Positions 9,372 through 17,758 of a DNA stretch of 60,736 bases are shown piece by piece. Source of the stretch: Streptomyces olindensis. Its GTDB lineage: Bacteria > Actinomycetota > Actinomycetes > Streptomycetales > Streptomycetaceae. Location: the NCBI GenBank assembly GCA_000696115.1, contig JJOH01000106.1, positions 1-60,736 of the forward strand, written 5' to 3'. The notes under the pieces are model-generated. The model saw nothing but the letters and a program-made list of their open reading frames with translations. It was not told where the DNA came from and made no database searches. How positions within the stretch are numbered: position 1 is the stretch's first letter; each line of letters opens with the position of its first letter. The position numbers and the translations under genes are program-made.

Positions 9372-9955
9372 GGCCGGTGCTCAGGATCGTCAACCGCGTG
9401 TTCCTCGGTCTGGTGGGCCTCGTCCTGCTGGTGCTGGGCGGCTCCGTCCTGGCCGTCGGCCTCGGCGCCCCGGCGCCCTCCTGGTGGATCCACCACGACC
9501 GGCACGACGTGCTGCTGAGCGAGGCCGAACGCACCCGCTGGCGCGACGCCGGCTGGTGGTGGCCGGTCGTCATCGCCGTGCTCGCCGTCCTCCTGCTGCT
9601 CGCCCTGTGGTGGCTCGTCTCGGTGCTGCGCCGGCGCCGCCTGGCCGAGGTCCTCGTCGACACCGGCGACGGCGAGGGCGCGCTGCTGCGCGGCCGGGCC
9701 CTGGAGAACGTCCTCGCCGGGGAGGCGGCCCGGATCGACGGCGTCGACCGGTCCCGCGCCCACCTGAGGGGCCGCCGCAGCGCCCCCGAGGCCCGCGTAC
9801 GCCTCGCACTGGAGCCGCACGTCGACCCCGGGGCCGCGTTGGACGACTTCACGGGTCAGGCACTGGCGCACGCCCGGGAGTCCGCCGGGCTGGCGTCACT
9901 TCCGGCGGAGGTGCGGCTGAGCGGCGTCCGGCACCACGCGGAGCGGGTGAGCTGA
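9368..9955 (+). CDS. amaP: Alkaline shock response membrane anchor protein AmaP
   Basis: A 195-residue protein with two N-terminal TM helices (FLGLVGLVLLVLGGSVLAVGL, about 12-32, and VVIAVLAVLLLLALWWLVSVL, about 63-83) and a cytoplasmic domain (ENVLAGEAARIDGVDRSRAHLRG, then RVRLALEPHVDPGAALDDF). AmaP-type proteins tether Asp23 to the membrane. The GTG start overlaps the previous stop as GTGA. It is the last gene of the five-gene operon. Confidence 0.85.
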   Translation: MRPVLRIVNRVFLGLVGLVLLVLGGSVLAVGLGAPAPSWWIHHDRHDVLLSEAERTRWRDAGWWWPVVIAVLAVLLLLALWWLVSVLRRRRLAEVLVDTGDGEGALLRGRALENVLAGEAARIDGVDRSRAHLRGRRSAPEARVRLALEPHVDPGAALDDFTGQALAHARESAGLASLPAEVRLSGVRHHAERVS

Positions 9956-10017
9956 GCGAGGGCCCGGGGCCGCGGGGAACCGCGCGAGCGATCCCCGCGA
10001 ACCCGCGGCCGGGCCGC

Positions 10018-10773
10018 TCAGAACCCGTGCCGCGCTCCTCCGTCGACGGGCACCATGACCCCGGTCAGATAGGACGCGGCCGGCGACAGCAGGAACGCGG
10101 CCACCCGCCCGAACTCCTCGGGCGACCCGTACCGCCGCAGCGGAATCTTGGACTCCGCCGCCGCCCTGGTCGCCTCCGGGTCCGCCGACAGCCCGTCCAG
10201 CTCGCGCACGCGGTCCGTGTCGATCCGCCCGGGCAGCACGCCCACCACCCGGACGCCCCGCGGCCCCAGTTCGTCGGAGAGCGACTTGGCGAAGCCCGCC
10301 AGGCCCGGCCGCAGCCCGTTCGAGATCGTCAGCCCCGGGATCGGCTCGTACACCGACCCGGACAGCACGAACCCGATGACACCCCCGGACTCCAGCTCGG
10401 CGGCCGCGGCGCGAGCCAGCCGCACCGCGCCGAGGAACACCGACTCGAACGCCGTCTGCCACTGCTCGTCCGTGTTGTCCGCGACGAACCCGGCCGGCGG
10501 CCCGCCCACGCTGACCAGGACACCGTCGATCCGCCCGAAGTGCTCCCGCGCGGCCCCGATCAGCCGGCCCGCCGCCTCGGGGTCGGCGTTGTCGACGGCC
10601 ACCCCGACCGCGTGCGGGCCCAGCGCGGCCGCCGCTTCGGCGACACCCTTCTCGTCCCGCCCCGAGACGACCACCTTCGCCCCGTCCGCGACGAGCTCAC
10701 GCGCGGAGGCGTTGCCCAGGCCCCGCGTGGCCCCCGTGACGACGTACACTCGGTCCTTCAGTCCAAGATCCAT
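10018..10773 (-). CDS. SDR family oxidoreductase
   Basis: A 251-residue short-chain dehydrogenase/reductase. The NAD(P)-binding motif TGATRGLG is at residues 13-20 and the VDNAD segment near 68. The NNAG position is altered to VSVGGPP. The usual Ser-Tyr-Lys active site is weakly conserved: FVLSGSVYE is present but the expected YxxxK motif reads as NGLRPGLAGFAKSL, so Tyr is not in its normal place. It ends with TGVMVPVDGG. Substrate is unknown. The upstream frame is open and merges with the glycosidase gene, but ATG 10773, 5 nt after that gene's stop, is the natural start. Last gene of the sigma factor/GH15 unit. Confidence 0.85.
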   Translation of the reverse strand: MDLGLKDRVYVVTGATRGLGNASARELVADGAKVVVSGRDEKGVAEAAAALGPHAVGVAVDNADPEAAGRLIGAAREHFGRIDGVLVSVGGPPAGFVADNTDEQWQTAFESVFLGAVRLARAAAAELESGGVIGFVLSGSVYEPIPGLTISNGLRPGLAGFAKSLSDELGPRGVRVVGVLPGRIDTDRVRELDGLSADPEATRAAAESKIPLRRYGSPEEFGRVAAFLLSPAASYLTGVMVPVDGGARHGF

Positions 10774-10778
10774 GGCCC

Positions 10779-12572
10779 CTATCCTGCCCCGTCCTCCCCG
10801 GACAGGGCGAGGGCCGTGTTCACCAGGCCGATGTGGCTGAACGCCTGCGGGAAGTTGCCGAGCTGCCGACCGGTCACTGGGTCGAACTCCTCGGCCAGCA
10901 GGCCGACGTCGTTGGCGAGCCCCATCAGCCGTTCGAACAGCTGCCGGGCCTCCCGCGTACGGCCCGTCATGTGCAGGGCGTCCGCGAGCCAGAACGAGCA
11001 CACCAGGAAGGTGCCCTCGCTGCCGGGCAGTCCGTCGACGTCCGCCTGGTCCGAGTCGGTGGTGCTGTAGCGGCGCAGGAAGCCGCCGTGGTCCAGCTCC
11101 TTGCGGACCGCGTCGATGGTGCCGATCACCCGCGGATCGTCGGGCGGCAGGAAACCGACGCGCGGGATGAGCAGCAGCGCGGCGTCCAGCTCGCGCGAGC
11201 CGTAGGACTGGGTGAAGGTGTTGCGTTCCGGGTCGTAGCCCTTCTCGCACACCTCGCGGTGCACCTCCTCGCGCAGCGCGCGCCAGCCGTCCAGGTCGCC
11301 GTCCAGCTCCGGGTGGAGCTCCAGCGTCCGCACGGCACGGTCGGCGGCCACCCACACCATCACCTTCGAGTGCACGAACTGGCGCCGGCCGCCGCGCACC
11401 TCCCACAGTCCCTCGTCCGGCTGCCGCCAGTGCGTGCGCAGGAAGTCCAGCAGGGCCGTCTGCAGCGCCCACACGTCCGGCTGCGGGGACAGGCCCGACT
11501 CGCGGGCCAGGGACAGGGAGTCCATGACCTCGCCGTAGACGTCCAGCTGGAGCTGGTTGACGGCGTCGTTCCCGATGCGGACGGGGGTGGACTCGGCGAA
11601 GCCGGACAGCCACGGCAGCTCGAACTCGGGCAGCCGTCGCTCGCCCGCCAGGCCGTACATGATCTGCAGGTCCGCCGGGTCGCCCGCGACCGCGCGCAGC
11701 AGCCAGTTCCGCCAGGCCTCCGCCTCCTCCTGGTAGCCCGCCGCCAGCAGCGCGCCCAGGGTGAGGGTGGAGTCGCGCAGCCAGCAGTAGCGGTAGTCCC
11801 AGTTGCGCACCCCGCCCGGCTCCTCGGGCAGGGAGGTCGTGGCGGCGGCGACGATGCCGCCGGTCGGCGCGTACGTGAGCGCCTTGAGGGTGATCAGGGA
11901 GCGGACGACGGCGTCCCGGTACGGCCCGTCGTAGCGGCAGCGCGACACCCAGGCCCGCCAGTCCTCGACGCTGTGGCGCAGCGCGTCGAAGGGGTCGACG
12001 AGCGGGGGGCGCGGTTCGTGGGAGGGGTGCCAGGTCAGGACGAAGGCGACCGTGTCCCCCTTCCGGACCGTGAACTCCGCGTGCGTGCCGAAGTCCTCGC
12101 CCCAGCTGCGCACCTCCGGCTCGCTGCGCAGCCACGTGGAGTCCGGTCCGGCGACGGCGACGCGGTGGCCGTCGGACCGGCGCACCCACGGCACGATCGA
12201 GCCGTAGTCGAAGCGCAGCTTGAGGACGCTGTGGAGCGTCACCTCGCCGTCGAGGCCCTCGACGATGCGTACGAGGTCGGGGGCGCGGTCGCGTTGGGGC
12301 ATCAGGTCGGTGACCCGGACCGTACCCTGCTCGGTCTCCCAGTCGGTGTCCAGGACGAGGGTGTCGCGGCGGTAGGCGCGGCGGGTGCACCGGTCCGCCC
12401 CCACGGGGGCGATGCGCCAGTAGCCGTTGTCCTCGTCACCGAGCAGTTTGGCGAAGCAGGCGGCGGAGTCGAAGCGGGGCAGGCACAGCCAGTCGACGGA
12501 TCCGTCCGTGCCGACCAGGGCAGCGGTCTGCTCGTCGCCGACGATCGCGTAGTCCTCGATGCTGGGATGCAC
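10779..12572 (-). CDS. Glycoside hydrolase family 15 protein (glucoamylase/trehalase-like)
   Basis: About 597 residues. GH15 hallmarks: IEDYAIVGDEQTAALVGTDG at the N terminus, RNWDYRYCWLRDSTLTL in the catalytic (alpha/alpha)6 barrel, and GSEGTFLVCSFWLADALH with the likely catalytic Glu near the C terminus. There is no signal peptide, so it is intracellular. Actinobacterial relatives include trehalases and glucoamylase-like enzymes; which sugar is cleaved here is not readable. GTG 12572 is chosen because family members begin shortly before IEDYA; an upstream TTG at 12605 extends it by 11 residues. It is 33 nt after the one-TM protein and 5 nt before the SDR gene. Confidence 0.9.
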   Translation of the reverse strand: MHPSIEDYAIVGDEQTAALVGTDGSVDWLCLPRFDSAACFAKLLGDEDNGYWRIAPVGADRCTRRAYRRDTLVLDTDWETEQGTVRVTDLMPQRDRAPDLVRIVEGLDGEVTLHSVLKLRFDYGSIVPWVRRSDGHRVAVAGPDSTWLRSEPEVRSWGEDFGTHAEFTVRKGDTVAFVLTWHPSHEPRPPLVDPFDALRHSVEDWRAWVSRCRYDGPYRDAVVRSLITLKALTYAPTGGIVAAATTSLPEEPGGVRNWDYRYCWLRDSTLTLGALLAAGYQEEAEAWRNWLLRAVAGDPADLQIMYGLAGERRLPEFELPWLSGFAESTPVRIGNDAVNQLQLDVYGEVMDSLSLARESGLSPQPDVWALQTALLDFLRTHWRQPDEGLWEVRGGRRQFVHSKVMVWVAADRAVRTLELHPELDGDLDGWRALREEVHREVCEKGYDPERNTFTQSYGSRELDAALLLIPRVGFLPPDDPRVIGTIDAVRKELDHGGFLRRYSTTDSDQADVDGLPGSEGTFLVCSFWLADALHMTGRTREARQLFERLMGLANDVGLLAEEFDPVTGRQLGNFPQAFSHIGLVNTALALSGEDGAG

Positions 12573-12605
12573 GCAGTGCGGGTTCCCGGCAACTCGGCGT
12601 GGCAA

Positions 12606-12917
12606 TCAGGGCAGGGGCCGGGGGAGTGACAGCCCGTCGGCGGCCGCGGCGCCGGTGCCCGAGAAGATCACCCCCGGGTCCGACGGGGCCTGGTTGAGCA
12701 CCCACAGGCCGATCAGCACCGCCAGCGCGAAGACGACGGTGATCAGCACGGCCAGCACGAGCCGCCGCCGGCGCTCGCGCCGCAGCCACTCCCCGCGTGC
12801 CGTGCGGTACGCGTCGGGATCGGGGAGCACCCCGCCCGCCAGTGCCCGCAGCGCCTCGCGCAGTTCCTGCTCGGTCCGGTCGGTGCCGTGCGACGGGGTC
12901 GCGTCTCGGTGCGTCAT
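12606..12917 (-). CDS. Single-TM protein coupled to an ECF sigma factor (possible anti-sigma)
   Basis: A 103-residue protein: a soluble N-terminal 50 residues rich in Glu/Arg (EQELREALRALAGGVLPDPDAYRTARGEWL), one TM helix (VLAVLITVVFALAVLIGLWVL, about 54-74) and a short Ala/Pro-rich exterior. Its ATG overlaps the sigma factor stop (ATGA), the usual arrangement for a sigma/anti-sigma pair. No HxxxCxxC zinc anti-sigma motif is present, so the assignment rests on position and topology only. Confidence 0.7.
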   Translation of the reverse strand: MTHRDATPSHGTDRTEQELREALRALAGGVLPDPDAYRTARGEWLRRERRRRLVLAVLITVVFALAVLIGLWVLNQAPSDPGVIFSGTGAAAADGLSLPRPLP

Positions 12918-13492
12918 CGCCGGGCCTCCATCGCCTGGGTCAGGGCGGCGATGCCGCGTGCCGTGTGCGTCTTGACGGAGCCGCCGGAGATGCCCATCGC
13001 GGCGGCTATCTCGCTCTCCTTGAGCCCGAGCCAGTGCCGCAGCACCAGCGCCTCGCGCTGTCGGGGCGGCAGCTGCTGGAGCGCGTCGATCAGCACGCGC
13101 TGGTCCTCGCGGAGCAGGGCGGCGTGCTCGGCGGAGGCGACCGTCTCGTCCGGCGGGTTCTCCTCGTGCCGCCGGGCGACCTGGAGGTGGCGTATCCGCA
13201 TTCGCGTCAGATTGCAGACGGTGGACCGCAGATAGGCCTCCGCCGCGGCCACGTCCCGCAGGCGCCGCCACTTGCGGTAGATCTGGTAGTACGCCTCGGC
13301 CACCACGTTCTCCGGGTCGTCGGCGCCGAGCAGCACGGCCAGGCGCAGCATCGAGGAGTAGTGCAGCTCGAAGAGGTGGGCGACGCCGGCCTCCCGCTCC
13401 AGGTCGGCGGGGTCGCCGGCCGGGGAGGCGAGCGGCTCGGCCGGTGCCGGTGCCGCCGCCGGGGGCAGCGTGGGGTTCTCTCTGCGTCTCAC
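12914..13492 (-). CDS. ECF-type RNA polymerase sigma factor
   Basis: A 192-residue sigma-70 family ECF factor. Region 2 is HLFELHYSSMLRLAVLLGADDPENVVAEAYYQIYRKWRRL. Region 4 is LIDALQQLPPRQREALVLRHWLGLKESEIAAAMGISGGSVKTHTARG. The N terminus is Pro/Ala-rich and probably disordered. The GTG start overlaps the symporter stop (GTGA at 13489-13492), so its synthesis is coupled to the transporter. The next gene is a membrane protein that could be its anti-sigma. The regulon is unknown; no typical ECF target promoter was identified here. Confidence 0.88.
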   Translation of the reverse strand: MRRRENPTLPPAAAPAPAEPLASPAGDPADLEREAGVAHLFELHYSSMLRLAVLLGADDPENVVAEAYYQIYRKWRRLRDVAAAEAYLRSTVCNLTRMRIRHLQVARRHEENPPDETVASAEHAALLREDQRVLIDALQQLPPRQREALVLRHWLGLKESEIAAAMGISGGSVKTHTARGIAALTQAMEARR

Positions 13493-15036
13493 GGGTTGTT
13501 CGCTCCCGTCTCCGGGCGGCGCCGGACGGTCAGGCGGGACGGCAGGTCGGTGGCGTCGGCGCCGCGCGGGACGCCGAGGCGTTCGAGGGCCGCGGTGCCG
13601 CCCACCGCGACGGTCAGGTTGAGCAGCAGGGCGGCGAGCCCGGCGTAGATCTCCAGCGGCCCGGCGCCGGTGCCGAGCGGCACGATCGAGGAGAACCCCT
13701 CGCGCACCACCAGGTACGTCCCCGACGCCATGCCCACGGCCCACCCGGCGAGCAGCGCCCGCGGGTGCAGTCGCCCGGTGAACAGCCCGACGGCGACGGC
13801 CGGGAAGATCTGCAGGATCCACACGCCGCCGAGCAGCTGGAGGTTGACGGCGTCCTGGTCGCGCAGCCCGAACACGAACGCCACGGCACCCACCTTCGCG
13901 GTGAGGGACACGGCCTTGGCGATCCGCACCTGCCGCTTGGGCGTGGCCGTCGGATGGACGTACTCGACGTACACGTTGCGGACGAAGCTCGTGGCCGCGG
14001 CGATCGACATCACCGCCGCCGGGACCAGCGCCCCGACGGCGATCGCGGCGAACACCAGCCCGGCGAGCGGCGCCGGCATCAGCCGGTCGACCAGCATCGG
14101 CACGGCCGCCTCGGCGCCTCCGCGCGGTGCCCGCACCCCCGCCGCGAGGGCGGCGACGCCGAGGAAGCCGAACAGCGCGAGCAGGCCGGTCCAGGCGGGC
14201 AGCGCCACCGAGACCCTGCGCAGGGTGCGTGGCCCGTCGGCGGCGAAACCGGCGGTGAGCACGTGCGGGTACATCAGCAGGGCGAGCGCGGAGCCGAGGG
14301 CGAGGGTGGCGTAGGCCGGCTGCTGCTCGGGGGAGAGCAGCAGCGCCGGACCGCCCAGCCGCTCCGCCGCGCCGTCGAAGACCGGGCCCGGGCCGCCGAA
14401 GCGTTCCAGCACCAGCCAGGTCACCGCGGTCAGTGACACGAACACGGCCACCGCCTTCAGCGCCGAGATGACCGCCGGCGCCCGCAGTCCGTGCCGGTAG
14501 GTGGCCACCGCGAGCCCCGCGAACAGCGCCACCAGCACCAGGTCCCCGGCGGCGCCCCTCGGATACACGCCCCCGGCCGTCAGCACCGCCCGGATGCCGA
14601 GCAGTTGCAGCGCCAGGTACGGCATGGTGGCGAGGATCCCGGTCAGGGCCACCACCAGCGCCAGCGGGGACGATCCGTAGCGGCCCCGCACGAAGTCGGC
14701 GGCGGTGATGTAGCCGTGCCGCCGGGCCACGCTCCCCAGCCGGCTCAGCAGCACGAAGGCGAGCGGGCAGACGATCACCGTGTACGGCACCGCGAAGAAG
14801 GCGGGAGCGCCGTTGCCGTACGCCAGCCCCGGTACGGCGGTGAACGTGTACGCGGTGAAGATCGTGCCGCCGAGCAGCAGCCAGGTCCAGCCGGGGCCGA
14901 GGCCGCGGTCGGCCAGCGCCCAGCCCTCCAGCGAGGGCAGCCGGTCGACCGGACGCAGCCGCCGCGCGGTGACGGCGAGCAGCGACGCCCCGCCGATCAC
15001 GGCGAGGAACGTCGCGGTCATGGCGCCGTCAGCCAT
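13489..15036 (-). CDS. Sodium:solute symporter (SSS) family transporter
   Basis: A 515-residue membrane protein with 13-14 hydrophobic segments. SSS features include TAADFVRGRYGSSPLALVVALTGILATMPYLALQL and the GAVVPAAVMSIAAATSFVRNVY-like region. SSS members co-transport Na+ or H+ with organic acids, sugars or amino acids; substrate is unknown. A DUF3311 gene, the usual partner of one SSS subgroup, starts divergently 168 bp away. This is the first gene of a unit that continues into a sigma factor, a one-TM protein, GH15 and SDR genes. Confidence 0.88.
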   Translation of the reverse strand: MADGAMTATFLAVIGGASLLAVTARRLRPVDRLPSLEGWALADRGLGPGWTWLLLGGTIFTAYTFTAVPGLAYGNGAPAFFAVPYTVIVCPLAFVLLSRLGSVARRHGYITAADFVRGRYGSSPLALVVALTGILATMPYLALQLLGIRAVLTAGGVYPRGAAGDLVLVALFAGLAVATYRHGLRAPAVISALKAVAVFVSLTAVTWLVLERFGGPGPVFDGAAERLGGPALLLSPEQQPAYATLALGSALALLMYPHVLTAGFAADGPRTLRRVSVALPAWTGLLALFGFLGVAALAAGVRAPRGGAEAAVPMLVDRLMPAPLAGLVFAAIAVGALVPAAVMSIAAATSFVRNVYVEYVHPTATPKRQVRIAKAVSLTAKVGAVAFVFGLRDQDAVNLQLLGGVWILQIFPAVAVGLFTGRLHPRALLAGWAVGMASGTYLVVREGFSSIVPLGTGAGPLEIYAGLAALLLNLTVAVGGTAALERLGVPRGADATDLPSRLTVRRRPETGANNP

Positions 15037-15204
15037 GGGTCACCGTCCTTGGTGTGCCTGTGCCCTCGCGCGTAAGTTGCGCGGACGGCCCGTCCGGAGG
15101 ACAGGGAACCGGGGAGAAATCTTCTGGAAACGCCGTGTCAACCACTTCCGGCGGGTGCGCAACTCTTGCACAGACCGACAGTGAGCGGGAGAGGAGCGCA
15201 GGGC

Positions 15205-15417
15205 ATGGCACGGACCGGGCATCCCCGGCTACGGCGCGTCGCCGTCGCCCTGCTGCTCCTCGCACCCGCGGCCGGGTTGCTGTGGGTCCCGCTGTACGCC
15301 GGGGCGGATCCGCGGCTCGCGGGGACGCCGTTCTTCTACTGGTACCAGCTGGCCTGGGTACCGGGCTGCGGTCTGTGCCTGCTCGCCGCGTACGCGCTGA
15401 CCGAACGACATCGCTGA
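15205..15417 (+). CDS. DUF3311 small membrane protein
   Basis: A 70-residue protein with two TM helices (VAVALLLLAPAAGLLWVPLY and WYQLAWVPGCGLCLLAAYAL). The PFFYWYQLAWVP signature is typical of DUF3311 proteins, small partners of SSS symporters. ATG 15205 has GGAG 9 nt upstream. It is oriented away from the adjacent SSS gene and towards cstA (65 bp downstream), which is unusual because DUF3311 and SSS genes are normally in tandem. Confidence 0.85.
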   Translation: MARTGHPRLRRVAVALLLLAPAAGLLWVPLYAGADPRLAGTPFFYWYQLAWVPGCGLCLLAAYALTERHR

Positions 15418-15482
15418 ACGACACCGCACACCGCTGATCCGCACCCCCTGTTTTCACCCACCTGTTGAGGCGAGGAGCCGCC

Positions 15483-17621
15483 ATGCCTACATCAACCCTG
15501 CCCGAAACCGGCCCCGAGGTGCCGGAAAAGTCCCGAATGCGGTCGTTCGTGGTGTGGACCGCCGTCTCTCTGCTCGGCGCGGTCGCCTGGGGCGTCCTCG
15601 CCCTGGCCCGCGGCGAGCGGATCTCCGCGGTCTGGCTGGTGGTCGCCGCCCTGGGCTCGTACGCCATCGCCTACCGCTTCTACTCCCGGTTCATCGCCCG
15701 CCGCGTCCTGAAGCCGGACGACCGACGGGCCACCCCGGCCGAACGCCTGGAGGACGGTGTCGACTTCCAGCCCACCGACCGCCGGGTGCTGCTCGGCCAC
15801 CACTTCGCCGCCATCGCCGGCGCCGGCCCGCTGGTCGGCCCGGTGCTCGCGGCGCAGATGGGCTATCTCCCCGGGACCCTGTGGATCGTGGCGGGGGTGA
15901 TCTTCGCGGGCGCCGTGCAGGACATGGTCGTGCTGTTCCTGTCGATGCGGCGGGACGGCACCTCGCTCGGGCAGATGGCCCGCGACGAGATCGGGCGGCT
16001 GGGCGGTGCCGCGGCCCTGATCGCCGTGTTCGCCATCATGATCATCCTGCTGGGCGTGCTCGCGCTGGTCGTCGTCAACGCCCTCGCCCACAGCCCGTGG
16101 GGCACCTTCTCCGTCGCGATGACCATCCCCATCGCCCTGTTCATGGGCTTCTGGCTGCACGTCATCCGCCCGGGCCGGGTCGTCGAGACCAGCCTGATCG
16201 GCGTCGTCCTGCTGTTCCTCGCCATCGTCGGCGGCAGCTGGATCCAGGAGTCCTCGCTGGCCTCCGCCTTCACCCTGAGCCCGACGACCCTCGTGTTCTG
16301 CCTGGTCGGCTACGGCTTCGTCGCCTCCGTGCTGCCGGTGTGGATGCTGCTCGCGCCGCGCGACTACCTCTCCACCTTCATGAAGATCGGCACCATCGCC
16401 CTGCTCGCGGTCGGCGTGGTCGTCGCCGCACCCGTGATGCGCGCGGACGCGGTGACCGACTTCGCCTCCTCCGGCGCCGGGCCCGTCTTCGCCGGCGGGC
16501 TCTTCCCCTTCCTCTTCATCACCATCGCCTGCGGCGCGCTGTCCGGCTTCCACGCGCTGGTCGCCTCGGGCACCACCCCGAAGCTGATCCGGAAGGAGTC
16601 CCAGGTCCGGATGATCGGCTACGGCGCCATGCTGATGGAGTCGTTCGTCGCGATCATGGCGCTGATCGCCGCGGCGACCCTGGAGCCGGGCCTGTACTAC
16701 GCCATGAACGCCCCGGCGGCCCTCCTCGGCACCACGGCCGAGTCCGCCTCCCACGCCGTCGCCGGCCTCGGGTTCACCATCACGCCCGACCAGCTCACCC
16801 AGGCCGCCAAGGCCGTGGAGGAGCAGACGCTCATCGCCCGCTCCGGCGGAGCGCCGACCCTGGCGGTCGGCATGTCGGAGATCTTCTCCGGGGTCTTCGG
16901 GGGCGCCGGGATGAAGGCCTTCTGGTACCACTTCGCGATCATGTTCGAGGCGCTGTTCATCCTGACGACGGTGGACGCCGGCACCCGCGTGGGCCGCTTC
17001 ATGCTCCAGGACATGCTCGGCAACGTCTTCAAGCCCCTCGGCCGGGTCACCTGGAAGCCGGGCATCTGGCTCTGCAGCGCCCTCGTCGTGGCGGCCTGGG
17101 GCTACTTCCTCCACACCGGCGCCACCGACCCGCTCGGCGGGATCAACCAGCTCTTCCCGCTGTTCGGCATCGCCAACCAACTCCTCGCCGCGATCGCCCT
17201 GGCCGTCTGCACCACGATCCTGATCAAGTCCGGCCGGCTGCGCTGGGCCTGGGTCACGGGCGTCCCCCTCGCCTGGGTCGTCGCGATCACCTTCACCGCG
17301 GGCTGGCAGAAGATCTTCTCCGACGACCCGAAGATCGGCTTCTTCGCCCAGCGGGCGCGGTACGCCGACGCCCTCGACGCGGGCCAGGTCCTGCCGCCCG
17401 CCAAGAACCTCGACGACATGCACACCGTGGTCACCAACTCCACCGTGGACGGCGTGCTGATCGCCCTGTTCCTGCTGCTCGTCGCCGTCGTGATCGGCAA
17501 CGCGGCGGTGGTCTGCGTGCGGGCGATCAGGTCCCCGGGCTCCCTGCCGGTGACCGAGGCGCCGTACGTGGAGTCCCGCCTCGACGTGCCGGAGGAGCCG
17601 TTGGCGGGGGCGCGGTCGTGA
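15483..17621 (+). CDS. cstA: Carbon starvation protein CstA family transporter
   Basis: A 712-residue polytopic protein with about 16 TM helices. CstA hallmarks: YRFYSRFIARRVLKPDD near the N terminus, GHHFAAIAGAGPLVGPVLAAQMGYLPGTLWI, GALSGFHALVASGTTPKLI, and FEALFILTTVDAGTRVGRFMLQD. CstA/BtsT-type carriers take up pyruvate or peptides, particularly under carbon limitation. ATG 15483 has GAGGAG 7 nt upstream. Its stop overlaps the GTG of a 38-residue ORF. Confidence 0.95.
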   Translation: MPTSTLPETGPEVPEKSRMRSFVVWTAVSLLGAVAWGVLALARGERISAVWLVVAALGSYAIAYRFYSRFIARRVLKPDDRRATPAERLEDGVDFQPTDRRVLLGHHFAAIAGAGPLVGPVLAAQMGYLPGTLWIVAGVIFAGAVQDMVVLFLSMRRDGTSLGQMARDEIGRLGGAAALIAVFAIMIILLGVLALVVVNALAHSPWGTFSVAMTIPIALFMGFWLHVIRPGRVVETSLIGVVLLFLAIVGGSWIQESSLASAFTLSPTTLVFCLVGYGFVASVLPVWMLLAPRDYLSTFMKIGTIALLAVGVVVAAPVMRADAVTDFASSGAGPVFAGGLFPFLFITIACGALSGFHALVASGTTPKLIRKESQVRMIGYGAMLMESFVAIMALIAAATLEPGLYYAMNAPAALLGTTAESASHAVAGLGFTITPDQLTQAAKAVEEQTLIARSGGAPTLAVGMSEIFSGVFGGAGMKAFWYHFAIMFEALFILTTVDAGTRVGRFMLQDMLGNVFKPLGRVTWKPGIWLCSALVVAAWGYFLHTGATDPLGGINQLFPLFGIANQLLAAIALAVCTTILIKSGRLRWAWVTGVPLAWVVAITFTAGWQKIFSDDPKIGFFAQRARYADALDAGQVLPPAKNLDDMHTVVTNSTVDGVLIALFLLLVAVVIGNAAVVCVRAIRSPGSLPVTEAPYVESRLDVPEEPLAGARS

Positions 17622-17734
17622 GGGCGACTCGGATATTGAGCTGGGTGCGGACGGTGCGCTGGTATGTCCGGGAGCTCGCGGAGGTGCTCGACCGGTCGCA
17701 CCGGGAGGAGTGCCGGCAGGGTCGCTGCTGCTGA
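17618..17734 (+). CDS. 38-residue Cys-tailed ORF coupled to cstA
   Basis: GTG at 17618 overlaps the cstA stop (GTGA), giving a 38-residue peptide rich in Arg, with two Trp and Val/Leu, and Cys at positions 30, 37 and 38 (ending GRCC). In many bacteria cstA is followed by a YbdD/YjiX (DUF466) gene of about 65 residues; this ORF holds the position and the opening VRTVRWYVRE-like amphipathic stretch but is much shorter and lacks the usual HPE/EFF motifs. It may be a diverged or truncated relative. Translation is supported only by the overlap. Confidence 0.55.
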   Translation: MRATRILSWVRTVRWYVRELAEVLDRSHREECRQGRCC

Positions 17735-17758
17735 CGCGGCCGGGGCGACCGGCGGTGG

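Noticed and set aside
10018..12390. A single 790-residue open frame joining GH15 and SDR sequence
   Set aside because: The upstream part is a shadow frame of the glycosidase gene. The SDR begins at ATG 10773 with a standard N terminus, after the glycosidase stop.
17618..17734. YbdD/YjiX (DUF466) protein after cstA
   Set aside because: The position fits, but the product is only 38 residues and lacks HPE and EFF-type motifs.
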